From the NCBI GenBank assembly GCA_029939815.1, contig JAOZSF010000183.1, positions 1 through 5,053 of the forward strand: 5,053 nucleotides of DNA. The letters are read 5' to 3'. Below, in pieces: positions 1 through 4,976 of this stretch. The notes beneath the pieces are model-generated. The model was not told where the DNA came from. It saw only the letters and a program-made list of their open reading frames with translations, and made no database searches. How positions within the stretch are numbered: the stretch's first letter is position 1; every line of letters begins with the position of its first letter. A program made the translations under genes and the position numbers. Source of the DNA: a bacterium (GTDB lineage: Bacteria; Auribacterota; UBA3054; B51-G9).

Positions 1-1333
1 CCGCAAAAACTCCGCTTTCGGAAGTTCTGTAATTTTCATCGGTCAGAATATTTCCTCGCCGGTCGAGTTCTAAATTATAGTCTTCGACAAGCGGTCCGTG
101 TTCAACATGAACGAATCCCATTGCAAGAAAAACGAGATCTGCTTTAAGTTCAAATTCTGAGCCTTTAATTTCTGAGAAAGGAGCTCCTGTTTTTTTATTT
201 GGTTTTGACCAATCAAGTTTAACACATTTAAGTTTTTTAACCTGCCCTTTTTCACCAATGAATTTCTTTGTATTAATACTCCACATACGTTTACATCCTT
301 CATCCTGTGATGAAGAAGTTCTGAGTGTCAAGGGCCATTCAGGCCACGGATTTCCCGCTGGACGTTCATCAGACGGTTTTGGCAGAAGTTCGATTTGAAC
401 AACGTTTTTAGCACCCTGGCGATTTGAAGTTCCAATACAGTCGGAACCTGTATCTCCGCCGCCGATTACAACAACATTTTTTCCTTTGGCGTTGATAATC
501 TGATTTTCCGGAATATCATCACCGGCAACTCGTTTGTTATTCTGTGAAAGAAATTCCATGGCAAAATATATACCTTTTAAGTCTCTCCCGGGAGCATTAA
601 GATTGCGCGGTGTGCCTGCTCCCGCAGTAATCAGTACAGCGTCAAATTTTTTCTTAAGATATGATGCGGAAACATCTTTACCGACATAAACATTTGGCTC
701 AAAAACAACACCTTCGGCGACCATTTGTTCCATCCTGCGGTCAAGAATACTTTTTTCTAATTTAAAATCAGGAATGCCATAGCGGAGCAATCCGCCGATT
801 CGACTGTCTTTTTCGTAAAGAACAACTTCGTGACCTTGTCTTGCAAGTTGCTGAGCAGCGGCAAGTCCTGCAGGACCGGAGCCTACGATAGCGATTTTTT
901 TCCCGGTTTTTCCCGGCGAAATCTGAGGTTTAATCCAACCTTCCTGCCAGCCGCGCTCAATAATCTGATGTTCGATTTGTCGAATCGTAACAGCAGGCTC
1001 ATTAATTGAAAGCGTGCATGCTGCTTCGCATGGCGCCGGGCAAATTCTTCCGGTTACTTCCGGAAAATTATTTGTAGAATGAAGAATTTCAAGAGCTTTT
1101 TCCCAATGCCCTTTATAAATAAGATCGTTAAAGTCAGGAATTAAATTGGTGAGCGGACAACCGTAAGCGTGGCAGAACGGAATTCCGCAATCCATACATC
1201 TTGCCGCCTGATTTGTAAGTTCATCTACAGGTAACGGCAGTTCTATTTCTTTATAATCTTTAAGTCTTTGTTTAACGGGTCTTTTCTTTGCATCGACGCG
1301 TTTAAACTCCATAAATCCGGTTGGTTTTCCCAT
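1..1333 (-). CDS. gltD: Glutamate synthase (NADPH) small subunit GltD, 3' end cut by window edge
   Basis: This is the flavoprotein subunit that passes electrons from NAD(P)H through FAD and [4Fe-4S] clusters to the large subunit GltB, which makes glutamate from glutamine and 2-oxoglutarate in the cytoplasm. Reading from the ATG at 1333, 444 codons are open to the left edge. Seen: an N-terminal Fe-S domain with cysteines in CMDCGIPFCH (46-55), GCPLTNLIPD (58-67) and CPAPCEAAC (98-106); the FAD-binding GSGPAGLAAA (151-160); the LRYGIPDFKL stretch (183-192); and the NADPH-binding VVVIGGGDTGSD (287-298). The sequence stops in GVFA, where the family continues into the final FAD-contacting GD motif, so roughly 40 residues are missing. 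The N-terminus (MGKPTGFMEF) matches true GltD rather than NfnB-type relatives. No gltB lies upstream; it may be beyond the left edge or elsewhere. No clear SD precedes the ATG. Confidence 0.95.
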   Translation of the reverse strand, partial: MGKPTGFMEFKRVDAKKRPVKQRLKDYKEIELPLPVDELTNQAARCMDCGIPFCHAYGCPLTNLIPDFNDLIYKGHWEKALEILHSTNNFPEVTGRICPAPCEAACTLSINEPAVTIRQIEHQIIERGWQEGWIKPQISPGKTGKKIAIVGSGPAGLAAAQQLARQGHEVVLYEKDSRIGGLLRYGIPDFKLEKSILDRRMEQMVAEGVVFEPNVYVGKDVSASYLKKKFDAVLITAGAGTPRNLNAPGRDLKGIYFAMEFLSQNNKRVAGDDIPENQIINAKGKNVVVIGGGDTGSDCIGTSNRQGAKNVVQIELLPKPSDERPAGNPWPEWPLTLRTSSSQDEGCKRMWSINTKKFIGEKGQVKKLKCVKLDWSKPNKKTGAPFSEIKGSEFELKADLVFLAMGFVHVEHGPLVEDYNLELDRRGNILTDENYRTSESGVFA

Positions 1334-1338
1334 TTCAG

Positions 1339-1373
1339 TTATTAGCTATTTGTTATCGGTTATTTGTAATAGA
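1339..1373. repeat. Degenerate heptamer tandem array upstream of gltD
   Basis: On the plus strand this reads as five successive 7-mers: TTATTAG, CTATTTG, TTATCGG, TTATTTG, TAATAGA. The consensus is about TTATTTG, with one to three differences in each imperfect copy. It starts five bases upstream of the gltD ATG, so it would form the 5' leader of gltD if the cluster is co-transcribed. It is AT-rich and has no SD-like sequence. Confidence 0.6.
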
Positions 1374-1381
1374 ATATTATT

Positions 1382-1408
1382 GGACAAATAGGACAAATCA
1401 GACGAATT
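1382..1408. repeat. Three-copy 9-bp tandem repeat in the gltD-vorC gap
   Basis: Three adjacent 9-mers read GGACAAATA, GGACAAATC and AGACGAATT on the plus strand. The first two differ only at the last base; the third has diverged further. The array lies wholly between the gltD start and the end of the gamma-subunit gene. It has no dyad symmetry that would suggest a terminator. Confidence 0.6.
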
Positions 1409-1429
1409 GAAGATAATTTTTTCCTAAAA

Positions 1430-1464
1430 TCCAAGTTTCAAATTTCAAGTTTCAAGTTCTAAGT
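1430..1464. repeat. Five-copy heptamer array running into the 3' end of vorC
   Basis: Five 7-mers lie head to tail on the plus strand: TCCAAGT, TTCAAAT, TTCAAGT, TTCAAGT, TCTAAGT (consensus TTCAAGT). The minus-strand stop codon of the gamma-subunit gene (1445-1447) and its last codons fall inside the array, so the protein tail LELET is written by repeat DNA. A run of seven T begins at its right edge (1464-1470). Confidence 0.75.
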
Positions 1465-1993
1465 TTTTTTCCCCGGCAATCATTGCCTTCATATTCGGTT
1501 CAAAGAACTTTTGTTTGCTGCCGGTAAGCTGTTTACGGATAATTTGTTCAACAGTTGTTTTTTTTACAATAGGAACAAATTTTAATAACGCGCCCAGCAT
1601 AACCATATTTGCAAGTTTTACATTGCCAAGCTCATTCGCAATTTGCGATGCGGCAATATGCGCGATTTTAATATCATCCCGCTGCGGCTCAACTTCAATT
1701 AAAGTTGTGTTATAAATAAGAAATCCACCGGGAACTATTGTCGGTTCAAACCTTTCCATTGAAAGACGGTTCATCGCAATAACTACATTCGGCGTTGTAA
1801 CAACAGGCATTCCAACCTGCTTATCATTTGAAACAACAACGGAGCAGTTACACGTTCCCCCACGCATTTCCGGTCCATAGGAAGGAATCCACGAAACTTC
1901 TTTTTTTTCTTCGAGTCCGGCAAAAGCGAGAACTTTTCCAAGAAATAAAATTCCCTGTCCGCCAAATCCGGCGCAAATAATTTCATGAGTCAT
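1445..1993 (-). CDS. vorC: 2-oxoacid:ferredoxin oxidoreductase, gamma subunit (VorC/KorC type)
   Basis: This 182-residue protein is the gamma subunit (POR/KOR gamma domain) of the heteromeric oxidoreductase that converts a 2-oxoacid plus CoA to acyl-CoA, CO2 and reduced ferredoxin. Family marks seen: the N-terminal GFGGQGI loop (9-15), SYGPEMRGG (38-46) and LANMVMLGAL (127-136). The length fits the family. The start is well supported: GGAGGT lies five bases upstream of the ATG, and the gene overlaps the end of the TPP-subunit gene by 11 bases, which suggests translational coupling. An eight-A run in the coding strand (1901-1908) encodes part of EEKKE and is slippage-prone but in frame. The last residues come from a heptamer repeat. 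KorC (2-oxoglutarate) and VorC (2-oxoisovalerate) cannot be told apart here. Confidence 0.9.
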   Translation of the reverse strand: MTHEIICAGFGGQGILFLGKVLAFAGLEEKKEVSWIPSYGPEMRGGTCNCSVVVSNDKQVGMPVVTTPNVVIAMNRLSMERFEPTIVPGGFLIYNTTLIEVEPQRDDIKIAHIAASQIANELGNVKLANMVMLGALLKFVPIVKKTTVEQIIRKQLTGSKQKFFEPNMKAMIAGEKNLELET

Positions 1994-2747
1994 TTCTTAC
2001 CTCCGTGTCTGCACGTTCATCTCTAAAAACACCAAGCGGATATTCTTTGCTTAATGTTTCGGCAATCCAATCCATCGCTTCAGGAGGGGACATTCCCCAG
2101 TTGGTCGGGCATGGCGATAGAATTTCTACAAGACTAAATCCTTCTCCCCGTGCTTGTAAATCGAAACTCTTCTTAATAGCCTTTTTGGTTTTGTTAAGAT
2201 TTGCTACTGAATCGAGAGATGTTCTTTCAATATATCTCGGAGCTTTTGTTGTGGCAAGCATCTCACAGACTTTAAGCGGATGCCCCGCAAAATTAGGGTC
2301 TCTGCCGAAAGGGGACGTGGATGTTTTTTGTCCGACAAGTGTGGTTGGAGCCATTTGACCGCCGGTCATTCCGTAAACTGCATTATTTATAAAAATTACC
2401 GAAATATTTTCACCTCTTGCCGCTGCATGAACAATTTCAGCTGTCCCGGCAGATGCAAGATCACCATCGCCCTGATAAGAAACAATAATTAATTCCGGAT
2501 TCGCACGCTTGAGCCCGGTTGCAACAGCCGGTGCGCGACCATGTGCGGCTTGGATATGGTCGGTGTTAAAATACCAATACGCGAACACCGCGCAGCCGAC
2601 AGGAGAAATGAAAATTGTTCTTTCGAGCAAATCCAATTCTTCAAGAGTTTGAGCGATCATTTTATGCACAATTCCGTGCCCGCATCCGGGACAGTAATGC
2701 ATAGTTTTATCGTTCAGTCCTTTTGGTTTTTTAAATATTTTTTCCAT
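1983..2747 (-). CDS. vorA: 2-oxoacid:ferredoxin oxidoreductase, TPP-binding beta subunit (VorA/KorB type)
   Basis: This 254-residue protein binds thiamine diphosphate and a [4Fe-4S] cluster and carries out 2-oxoacid decarboxylation with its alpha partner. Seen: CPGCGHG (19-25); VGCAVF with Cys52; HGRAPA (69-74); the TPP/Mg motif GDGD (93-96) followed by NN (121-122); YGMTGGQ (125-131); and Cys213 in SPCPTNWG. Cys19, 22, 52 and 213 match the spacing of the four cluster ligands in archaeal 2-oxoacid oxidoreductase beta subunits. The ATG is the first possible start: a TAA lies in frame seven codons upstream with no other start codon between. No SD is visible. A 91-base gap separates it from vorB, and it overlaps vorC by 11 bases. 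It is often annotated korB; the substrate is unresolved. Confidence 0.93.
   Translation of the reverse strand: MEKIFKKPKGLNDKTMHYCPGCGHGIVHKMIAQTLEELDLLERTIFISPVGCAVFAYWYFNTDHIQAAHGRAPAVATGLKRANPELIIVSYQGDGDLASAGTAEIVHAAARGENISVIFINNAVYGMTGGQMAPTTLVGQKTSTSPFGRDPNFAGHPLKVCEMLATTKAPRYIERTSLDSVANLNKTKKAIKKSFDLQARGEGFSLVEILSPCPTNWGMSPPEAMDWIAETLSKEYPLGVFRDERADTEVRNDS
1999..2004 (-). promoter_or_regulatory. Strong Shine-Dalgarno site of vorC inside the vorA 3' end
   Basis: GGAGGT on the minus strand sits five bases before the vorC ATG. It is embedded in the last codons of the TPP-subunit gene. It fixes the vorC start and is the best ribosome-binding site in the minus-strand cluster. Confidence 0.85.
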
Positions 2748-2838
2748 AGTCGTGCCGTTTTTGCATTAGCACTCGGTGCATGCCGGGTGATTTCGGAGAA
2801 AATCTGCTCGTTAGAGCAAATTAAATTTTTTAAATAAT
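2748..2838. other. vorB-vorA spacer with two small stem-loops
   Basis: This is the longest gap inside the oxidoreductase gene set. It holds two perfect short inverted repeats: GCAC-TCG-GTGC (2769-2779) and TGCTC-GTTA-GAGCA (2805-2818). Neither is followed by a T-tract on the minus strand, so they do not look like a Rho-independent terminator. The part nearest vorA is noticeably more GC-rich than the other gaps. No SD or clear promoter was found. Confidence 0.45.
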
Positions 2839-3891
2839 TTATAAATATTTTTTTACATTATCAAACATTTCCACCGGGGTGGGAACAACTCCTCCACACC
2901 TGCCAAAAAAGTGTACCGGTTTTGCTCCATTAACCGCGAGGCGAACATCTTCGACCATTTGTCCCATTGACATTTCACAAACGAAGAAAAATTCAGCCTG
3001 TTCAATTTTCGATTTAATAGCTTCATTAGGAAAAGGCCAAAGCGAAATAGGACGAAGAATTCCCGCTCTTATTCCTTCATCACGTAATTTATCTACAACA
3101 CTTCGCGCGACGCGTGAAATTAAACCGTAAGCGATTATTATTATTTCAGCGTCATCGGTTAAGTATTCCTCAAATCTCACTTCGTTTTCCTCTATTAATG
3201 CATATTTTTCATAAAGCTTGTGAATATGTTTTTCCATCGTTTCAGGATCAAGAAGAATAGATGTGATGATCTTTGGCTCATGGTTCCTCGTGCCGGTAAG
3301 CGCCCACTCAGATTTGTCAGTAAATTCTGTTTTCAATTCCTTGAACTTTACCGGTTCCATCATCTGACCAAGATTGCCTTCCGCAACAAGCATTACCGGC
3401 ATCCTGTATTTATCGGCAATATCAAAAGCGTCATAAGTTAAATCCGCCATTTCCTGAACTGACGAGGGAGCCAAAACCACGAGACGGTAATTTCCGTGAC
3501 CTCCTCCTTTTACAACCTGAAAATAATCCGCCTGCTCAGGGCTGATATTGCCAAGACCGGGCCCGCCACGCATAACATTAACTATAACACAGGGAACTTC
3601 CGCGCAGGCAATATAAGAAATACCTTCCATCATCAGACTTATCCCCGGAGAAGAAGATGTCGTCATCGCGCGCGCGCCGGCGGAAGTTGCGCCGTAAACC
3701 ATATTGATGGCGGAAACTTCTGTTTCCGCCTGAATGTAAGCTCCACCGGGAATTTGCGGGAGCTTTCTTGACATGTATTCAGGAATTTCGCTCTGCGGCG
3801 TAATCGGATAACCAAAATATAATTTGCATCCTGCACGAATTGCTGATTCAGCTACAGCTTCGTTCCCTTTCATTAAAACTTTTTCACTCAT
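2839..3891 (-). CDS. vorB: 2-oxoacid:ferredoxin oxidoreductase, alpha subunit (VorB/KorA type)
   Basis: This is the alpha subunit, which joins the pyrimidine-binding domain of the TPP site to the transketolase C-terminal-like domain. With the ATG at 3891 it is 350 residues, the usual length for the VorB family. Seen: the substrate-contacting GYPITPQSE (27-35); ETEVSAINM (56-64), where Glu57 would be the TPP-activating glutamate by family analogy; RGGPGLGN (108-115); GGGHG (129-133); and the C-terminal EMSMGQMVEDVR (306-317). A GTG four codons upstream (3901-3903) starts one base after the ferredoxin stop. I prefer the ATG because a GGGTGG-like purine stretch is suitably spaced before it and family proteins begin M-x-EKVLMKGNEA. 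The whole pattern resembles proteins annotated as 3-methyl-2-oxobutanoate dehydrogenase subunit VorB, but 2-oxoglutarate specificity is not excluded. Confidence 0.94.
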   Translation of the reverse strand: MSEKVLMKGNEAVAESAIRAGCKLYFGYPITPQSEIPEYMSRKLPQIPGGAYIQAETEVSAINMVYGATSAGARAMTTSSSPGISLMMEGISYIACAEVPCVIVNVMRGGPGLGNISPEQADYFQVVKGGGHGNYRLVVLAPSSVQEMADLTYDAFDIADKYRMPVMLVAEGNLGQMMEPVKFKELKTEFTDKSEWALTGTRNHEPKIITSILLDPETMEKHIHKLYEKYALIEENEVRFEEYLTDDAEIIIIAYGLISRVARSVVDKLRDEGIRAGILRPISLWPFPNEAIKSKIEQAEFFFVCEMSMGQMVEDVRLAVNGAKPVHFFGRCGGVVPTPVEMFDNVKKYL

Positions 3892-3904
3892 AGTTTTGCC
3901 CACC

Positions 3905-4105
3905 CTACTTGTAAACTTCTATTGCACTGTCAGGACATGTTAACGCGCATGACTTGCAGCCTATACATCCTTCGCCGATATATTCAGCCGGATGATAACT
4001 TTTATCATTAAGCCCCTTGCTTATGACAATAACATTTTTCGGACAAATGCGAACGCATAAGCCGCATCCCTTACAGACATTTTTTTCAATTTCTATTTTC
4101 GGCAT
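3905..4105 (-). CDS. vorD: 2x[4Fe-4S] ferredoxin subunit of the oxidoreductase (VorD/KorD type)
   Basis: This 66-residue electron-transfer subunit takes electrons from the catalytic subunits and passes them to free ferredoxin. It has two complete cluster motifs: CKGCGLCVRICP (Cys 11, 14, 17, 21) and CIGCKSCALTCP (Cys 47, 50, 53, 57). The linker SYHPAEY and the end AIEVYK are typical of the delta subunit that leads vor/kor operons. Its stop lies 13 bases before the preferred vorB ATG. The gap to the upstream P-loop gene is only 19 bases, so co-transcription is likely. No SD is visible; the leader is made of AATTAC repeats. Confidence 0.93.
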   Translation of the reverse strand: MPKIEIEKNVCKGCGLCVRICPKNVIVISKGLNDKSYHPAEYIGEGCIGCKSCALTCPDSAIEVYK

Positions 4106-4109
4106 TTTA

Positions 4110-4130
4110 GTAATTTGTAATTCTTTATTC
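4110..4130. repeat. Three-unit heptamer repeat spanning the P-loop gene stop and vorD leader
   Basis: On the minus strand the sequence reads GAATAAA, GAATTAC, AAATTAC, then TAAA before the vorD ATG. The first unit contains the TAA stop of the P-loop NTPase gene. The units are short and degenerate, so this is a weaker case than the array at 1430-1464. Confidence 0.4.
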
Positions 4131-4823
4131 CCAAGGTTGTATCATATTTTTTGATAAAACCATTATTGGAATTTCAAACTCCTTCTCCATTTCCGGCTTG
4201 TAATAATCTTCCATTACAGTCAAAAATTTTAAAGGGTATTTCTGAATCCGGTTTATTTGTGCTAACCCCTGCTCTATTAATGCATCAGTCGTCTGATTCA
4301 TTAAATGAGGATTCGCTATTATTCCGCTGACAGGCAATCGCGCACGACGGGAAATATGTTCCGCCATTGCGACAGTGTCTTCGTTCTTTTCATTAAATGG
4401 ACGAAAAGGATTCACAACCAGCCACAGATTTATTTTTTCATTTTTGAGGTACTCGTTAAATCTTGATAGCACAGTTCCGCCGTAATCACTCCCGCCAAGA
4501 TCAAAAATTACCAATGAATCTTTTTGGGCAAAAACTTCAAGTATTTCAGGTGCTAAAGCAGGTAAATCGGCATTCTCAAATCCTTTCGCGCCGGAAATTA
4601 CTTTTATTCCTTTGGCTGCGAGAGCATCACGTTTATCGCGTGACCTGAAATACAGGTTCACAATATCAAGATCAACAAGAATTACCCGCTTTTTTTGTTC
4701 CGCGGCAAGCTTTAACGCGATGTTAACCGAAATTTCGGTTTTCCCCGTGCCAAATGCTCCGCAAATAGCAGTCATACGCTTGTTGCCAATCATTTTCGTC
4801 AACAGTATTTTCTGTTGTAACAT
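4125..4823 (-). CDS. P-loop NTPase (MinD/CobQ-like fold), first gene of the vor cluster
   Basis: From the ATG at 4823 this is 232 residues. Seen: a Walker A loop GAFGTGKTE (22-30); a Walker B-like strand VILVDLDIVN (47-56) followed by FRSRD; a second acidic strand VIFDLGGSDYGG (105-116); and VVNPFRP (137-142) and IIANPH (168-173), possible base-recognition strands. The layout resembles SIMIBI NTPases, but the signature lysine of ParA/MinD/Mrp (KGGxGK) is replaced by Ala23. It has one cysteine (Cys21), so Fe-S scaffolding like Mrp/Nbp35 is unlikely. No membrane segment is seen. A TTG at 4859 would add 12 residues, but it overlaps a promoter -35 box. ATGs at 4793 and 4775 are also possible, and none has an SD. 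Its position 19 bases before vorD suggests a role in oxidoreductase assembly or regulation; this is inference. Confidence 0.85.
   Translation of the reverse strand: MLQQKILLTKMIGNKRMTAICGAFGTGKTEISVNIALKLAAEQKKRVILVDLDIVNLYFRSRDKRDALAAKGIKVISGAKGFENADLPALAPEILEVFAQKDSLVIFDLGGSDYGGTVLSRFNEYLKNEKINLWLVVNPFRPFNEKNEDTVAMAEHISRRARLPVSGIIANPHLMNQTTDALIEQGLAQINRIQKYPLKFLTVMEDYYKPEMEKEFEIPIMVLSKNMIQPWE
4800..4817. repeat. Inverted repeat at the 5' end of the P-loop transcript
   Basis: CAACAG and CTGTTG form a perfect 6-bp dyad around a 6-base AT-rich loop. It lies just downstream of the predicted transcription start and between candidate start codons (4823 and 4793). It could be a 5' mRNA hairpin or a protein-binding site, or simply coding sequence. 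Confidence 0.45.
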
Positions 4824-4830
4824 AAGATAA

Positions 4831-4859
4831 ATAATATCAAAATCACGTTTTTTTGACAA
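4831..4859 (-). promoter_or_regulatory. Sigma70-like promoter with extended -10 for the vor cluster
   Basis: On the minus strand TTGTCA (4859-4854, 5 of 6 matches to TTGACA) is separated by exactly 17 bases from TATTAT (4836-4831, 5 of 6 to TATAAT), which is preceded by TGA, an extended -10. Transcription would start near 4823-4824, at or beside the ATG at 4823. It is well placed to drive the P-loop gene, vorDBAC and possibly gltD. Confidence 0.65.
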
Positions 4860-4873
4860 GAGGGTGCTGTTTA

Positions 4874-4898
4874 ATTATTTATTATTTATTATTTATTA
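4874..4898. repeat. ATTATTT heptamer array in the divergent intergenic region
   Basis: Three exact tandem copies of ATTATTT (4874-4894) are followed by ATTA, giving about 3.6 units. It lies between the two divergent promoters and overlaps the expected -35 region of the plus-strand promoter. Confidence 0.8.
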
Positions 4899-4904
4899 AC
4901 TTTT

Positions 4905-4913
4905 TGATATAAT
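4905..4913 (+). promoter_or_regulatory. Extended -10 promoter element upstream of the V-ATPase gene
   Basis: TGATATAAT is a perfect extended -10 (TGn plus TATAAT). The best -35 at 17-base spacing is TTTATT (4885-4890), a poor match inside the ATTATTT array, so the promoter would rely on its extended -10. It sits about 64 bases before the ATG at 4977. AT-richness lowers certainty. Confidence 0.5.
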
Positions 4914-4965
4914 AGTCTAATAATTATTGAATTTAAATTTACTATCTCTTCACATATTCCATAAT

Positions 4966-4971
4966 AAGGAG
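4966..4971 (+). promoter_or_regulatory. Shine-Dalgarno site of the V-ATPase subunit gene
   Basis: AAGGAG lies five bases before the ATG at 4977 and fixes that start. Confidence 0.85.
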
Positions 4972-4976
4972 CAAAA

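Noticed and set aside
70..303. Minus-strand 77-codon frame inside gltD
   Set aside because: The gltD frame through this stretch continues to the window edge with family sequence; this one is a shadow.
1334..1444. Riboswitch or separate gltD promoter in the gltD-vorC gap
   Set aside because: I found no long-range stems and no convincing -35/-10 pair; the gap is mainly 7- and 9-bp repeats.
1339..1464. CRISPR array
   Set aside because: Units are 7-9 bases and directly adjacent, with no unique spacers and no cas genes.
1783..1986. Second minus-strand frame within vorC
   Set aside because: It is an alternative frame of a gene with clear gamma-subunit motifs; its poly-Lys stretch comes from the A8 run.
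2005..2358. Plus-strand open frame of 117 codons
   Set aside because: It is antisense to vorA, which has full family motifs; the product has no recognisable domain and no SD.
2805..2818. Stem-loop as a Rho-independent terminator after vorB
   Set aside because: The 5-bp stem has no T-tract after it on the minus strand, and vorA follows at once.
2610..2827. Short similarity between 2610-2639 (inside vorA) and about 2798-2827 (spacer), including a shared GAGCAAAT
   Set aside because: It is about 30 bases at roughly 75-80% identity with an indel and no extension on either side, so chance in AT-rich DNA is likely.
2541..2837. Plus-strand open frame of 98 codons covering the vorA start and the spacer
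   Set aside because: It is antisense to the conserved N-terminus of vorA and shows no coding signal of its own.
2879..3771. Several plus-strand open frames of 73-91 codons
   Set aside because: All lie opposite vorB in shadow frames, with basic, low-information products.
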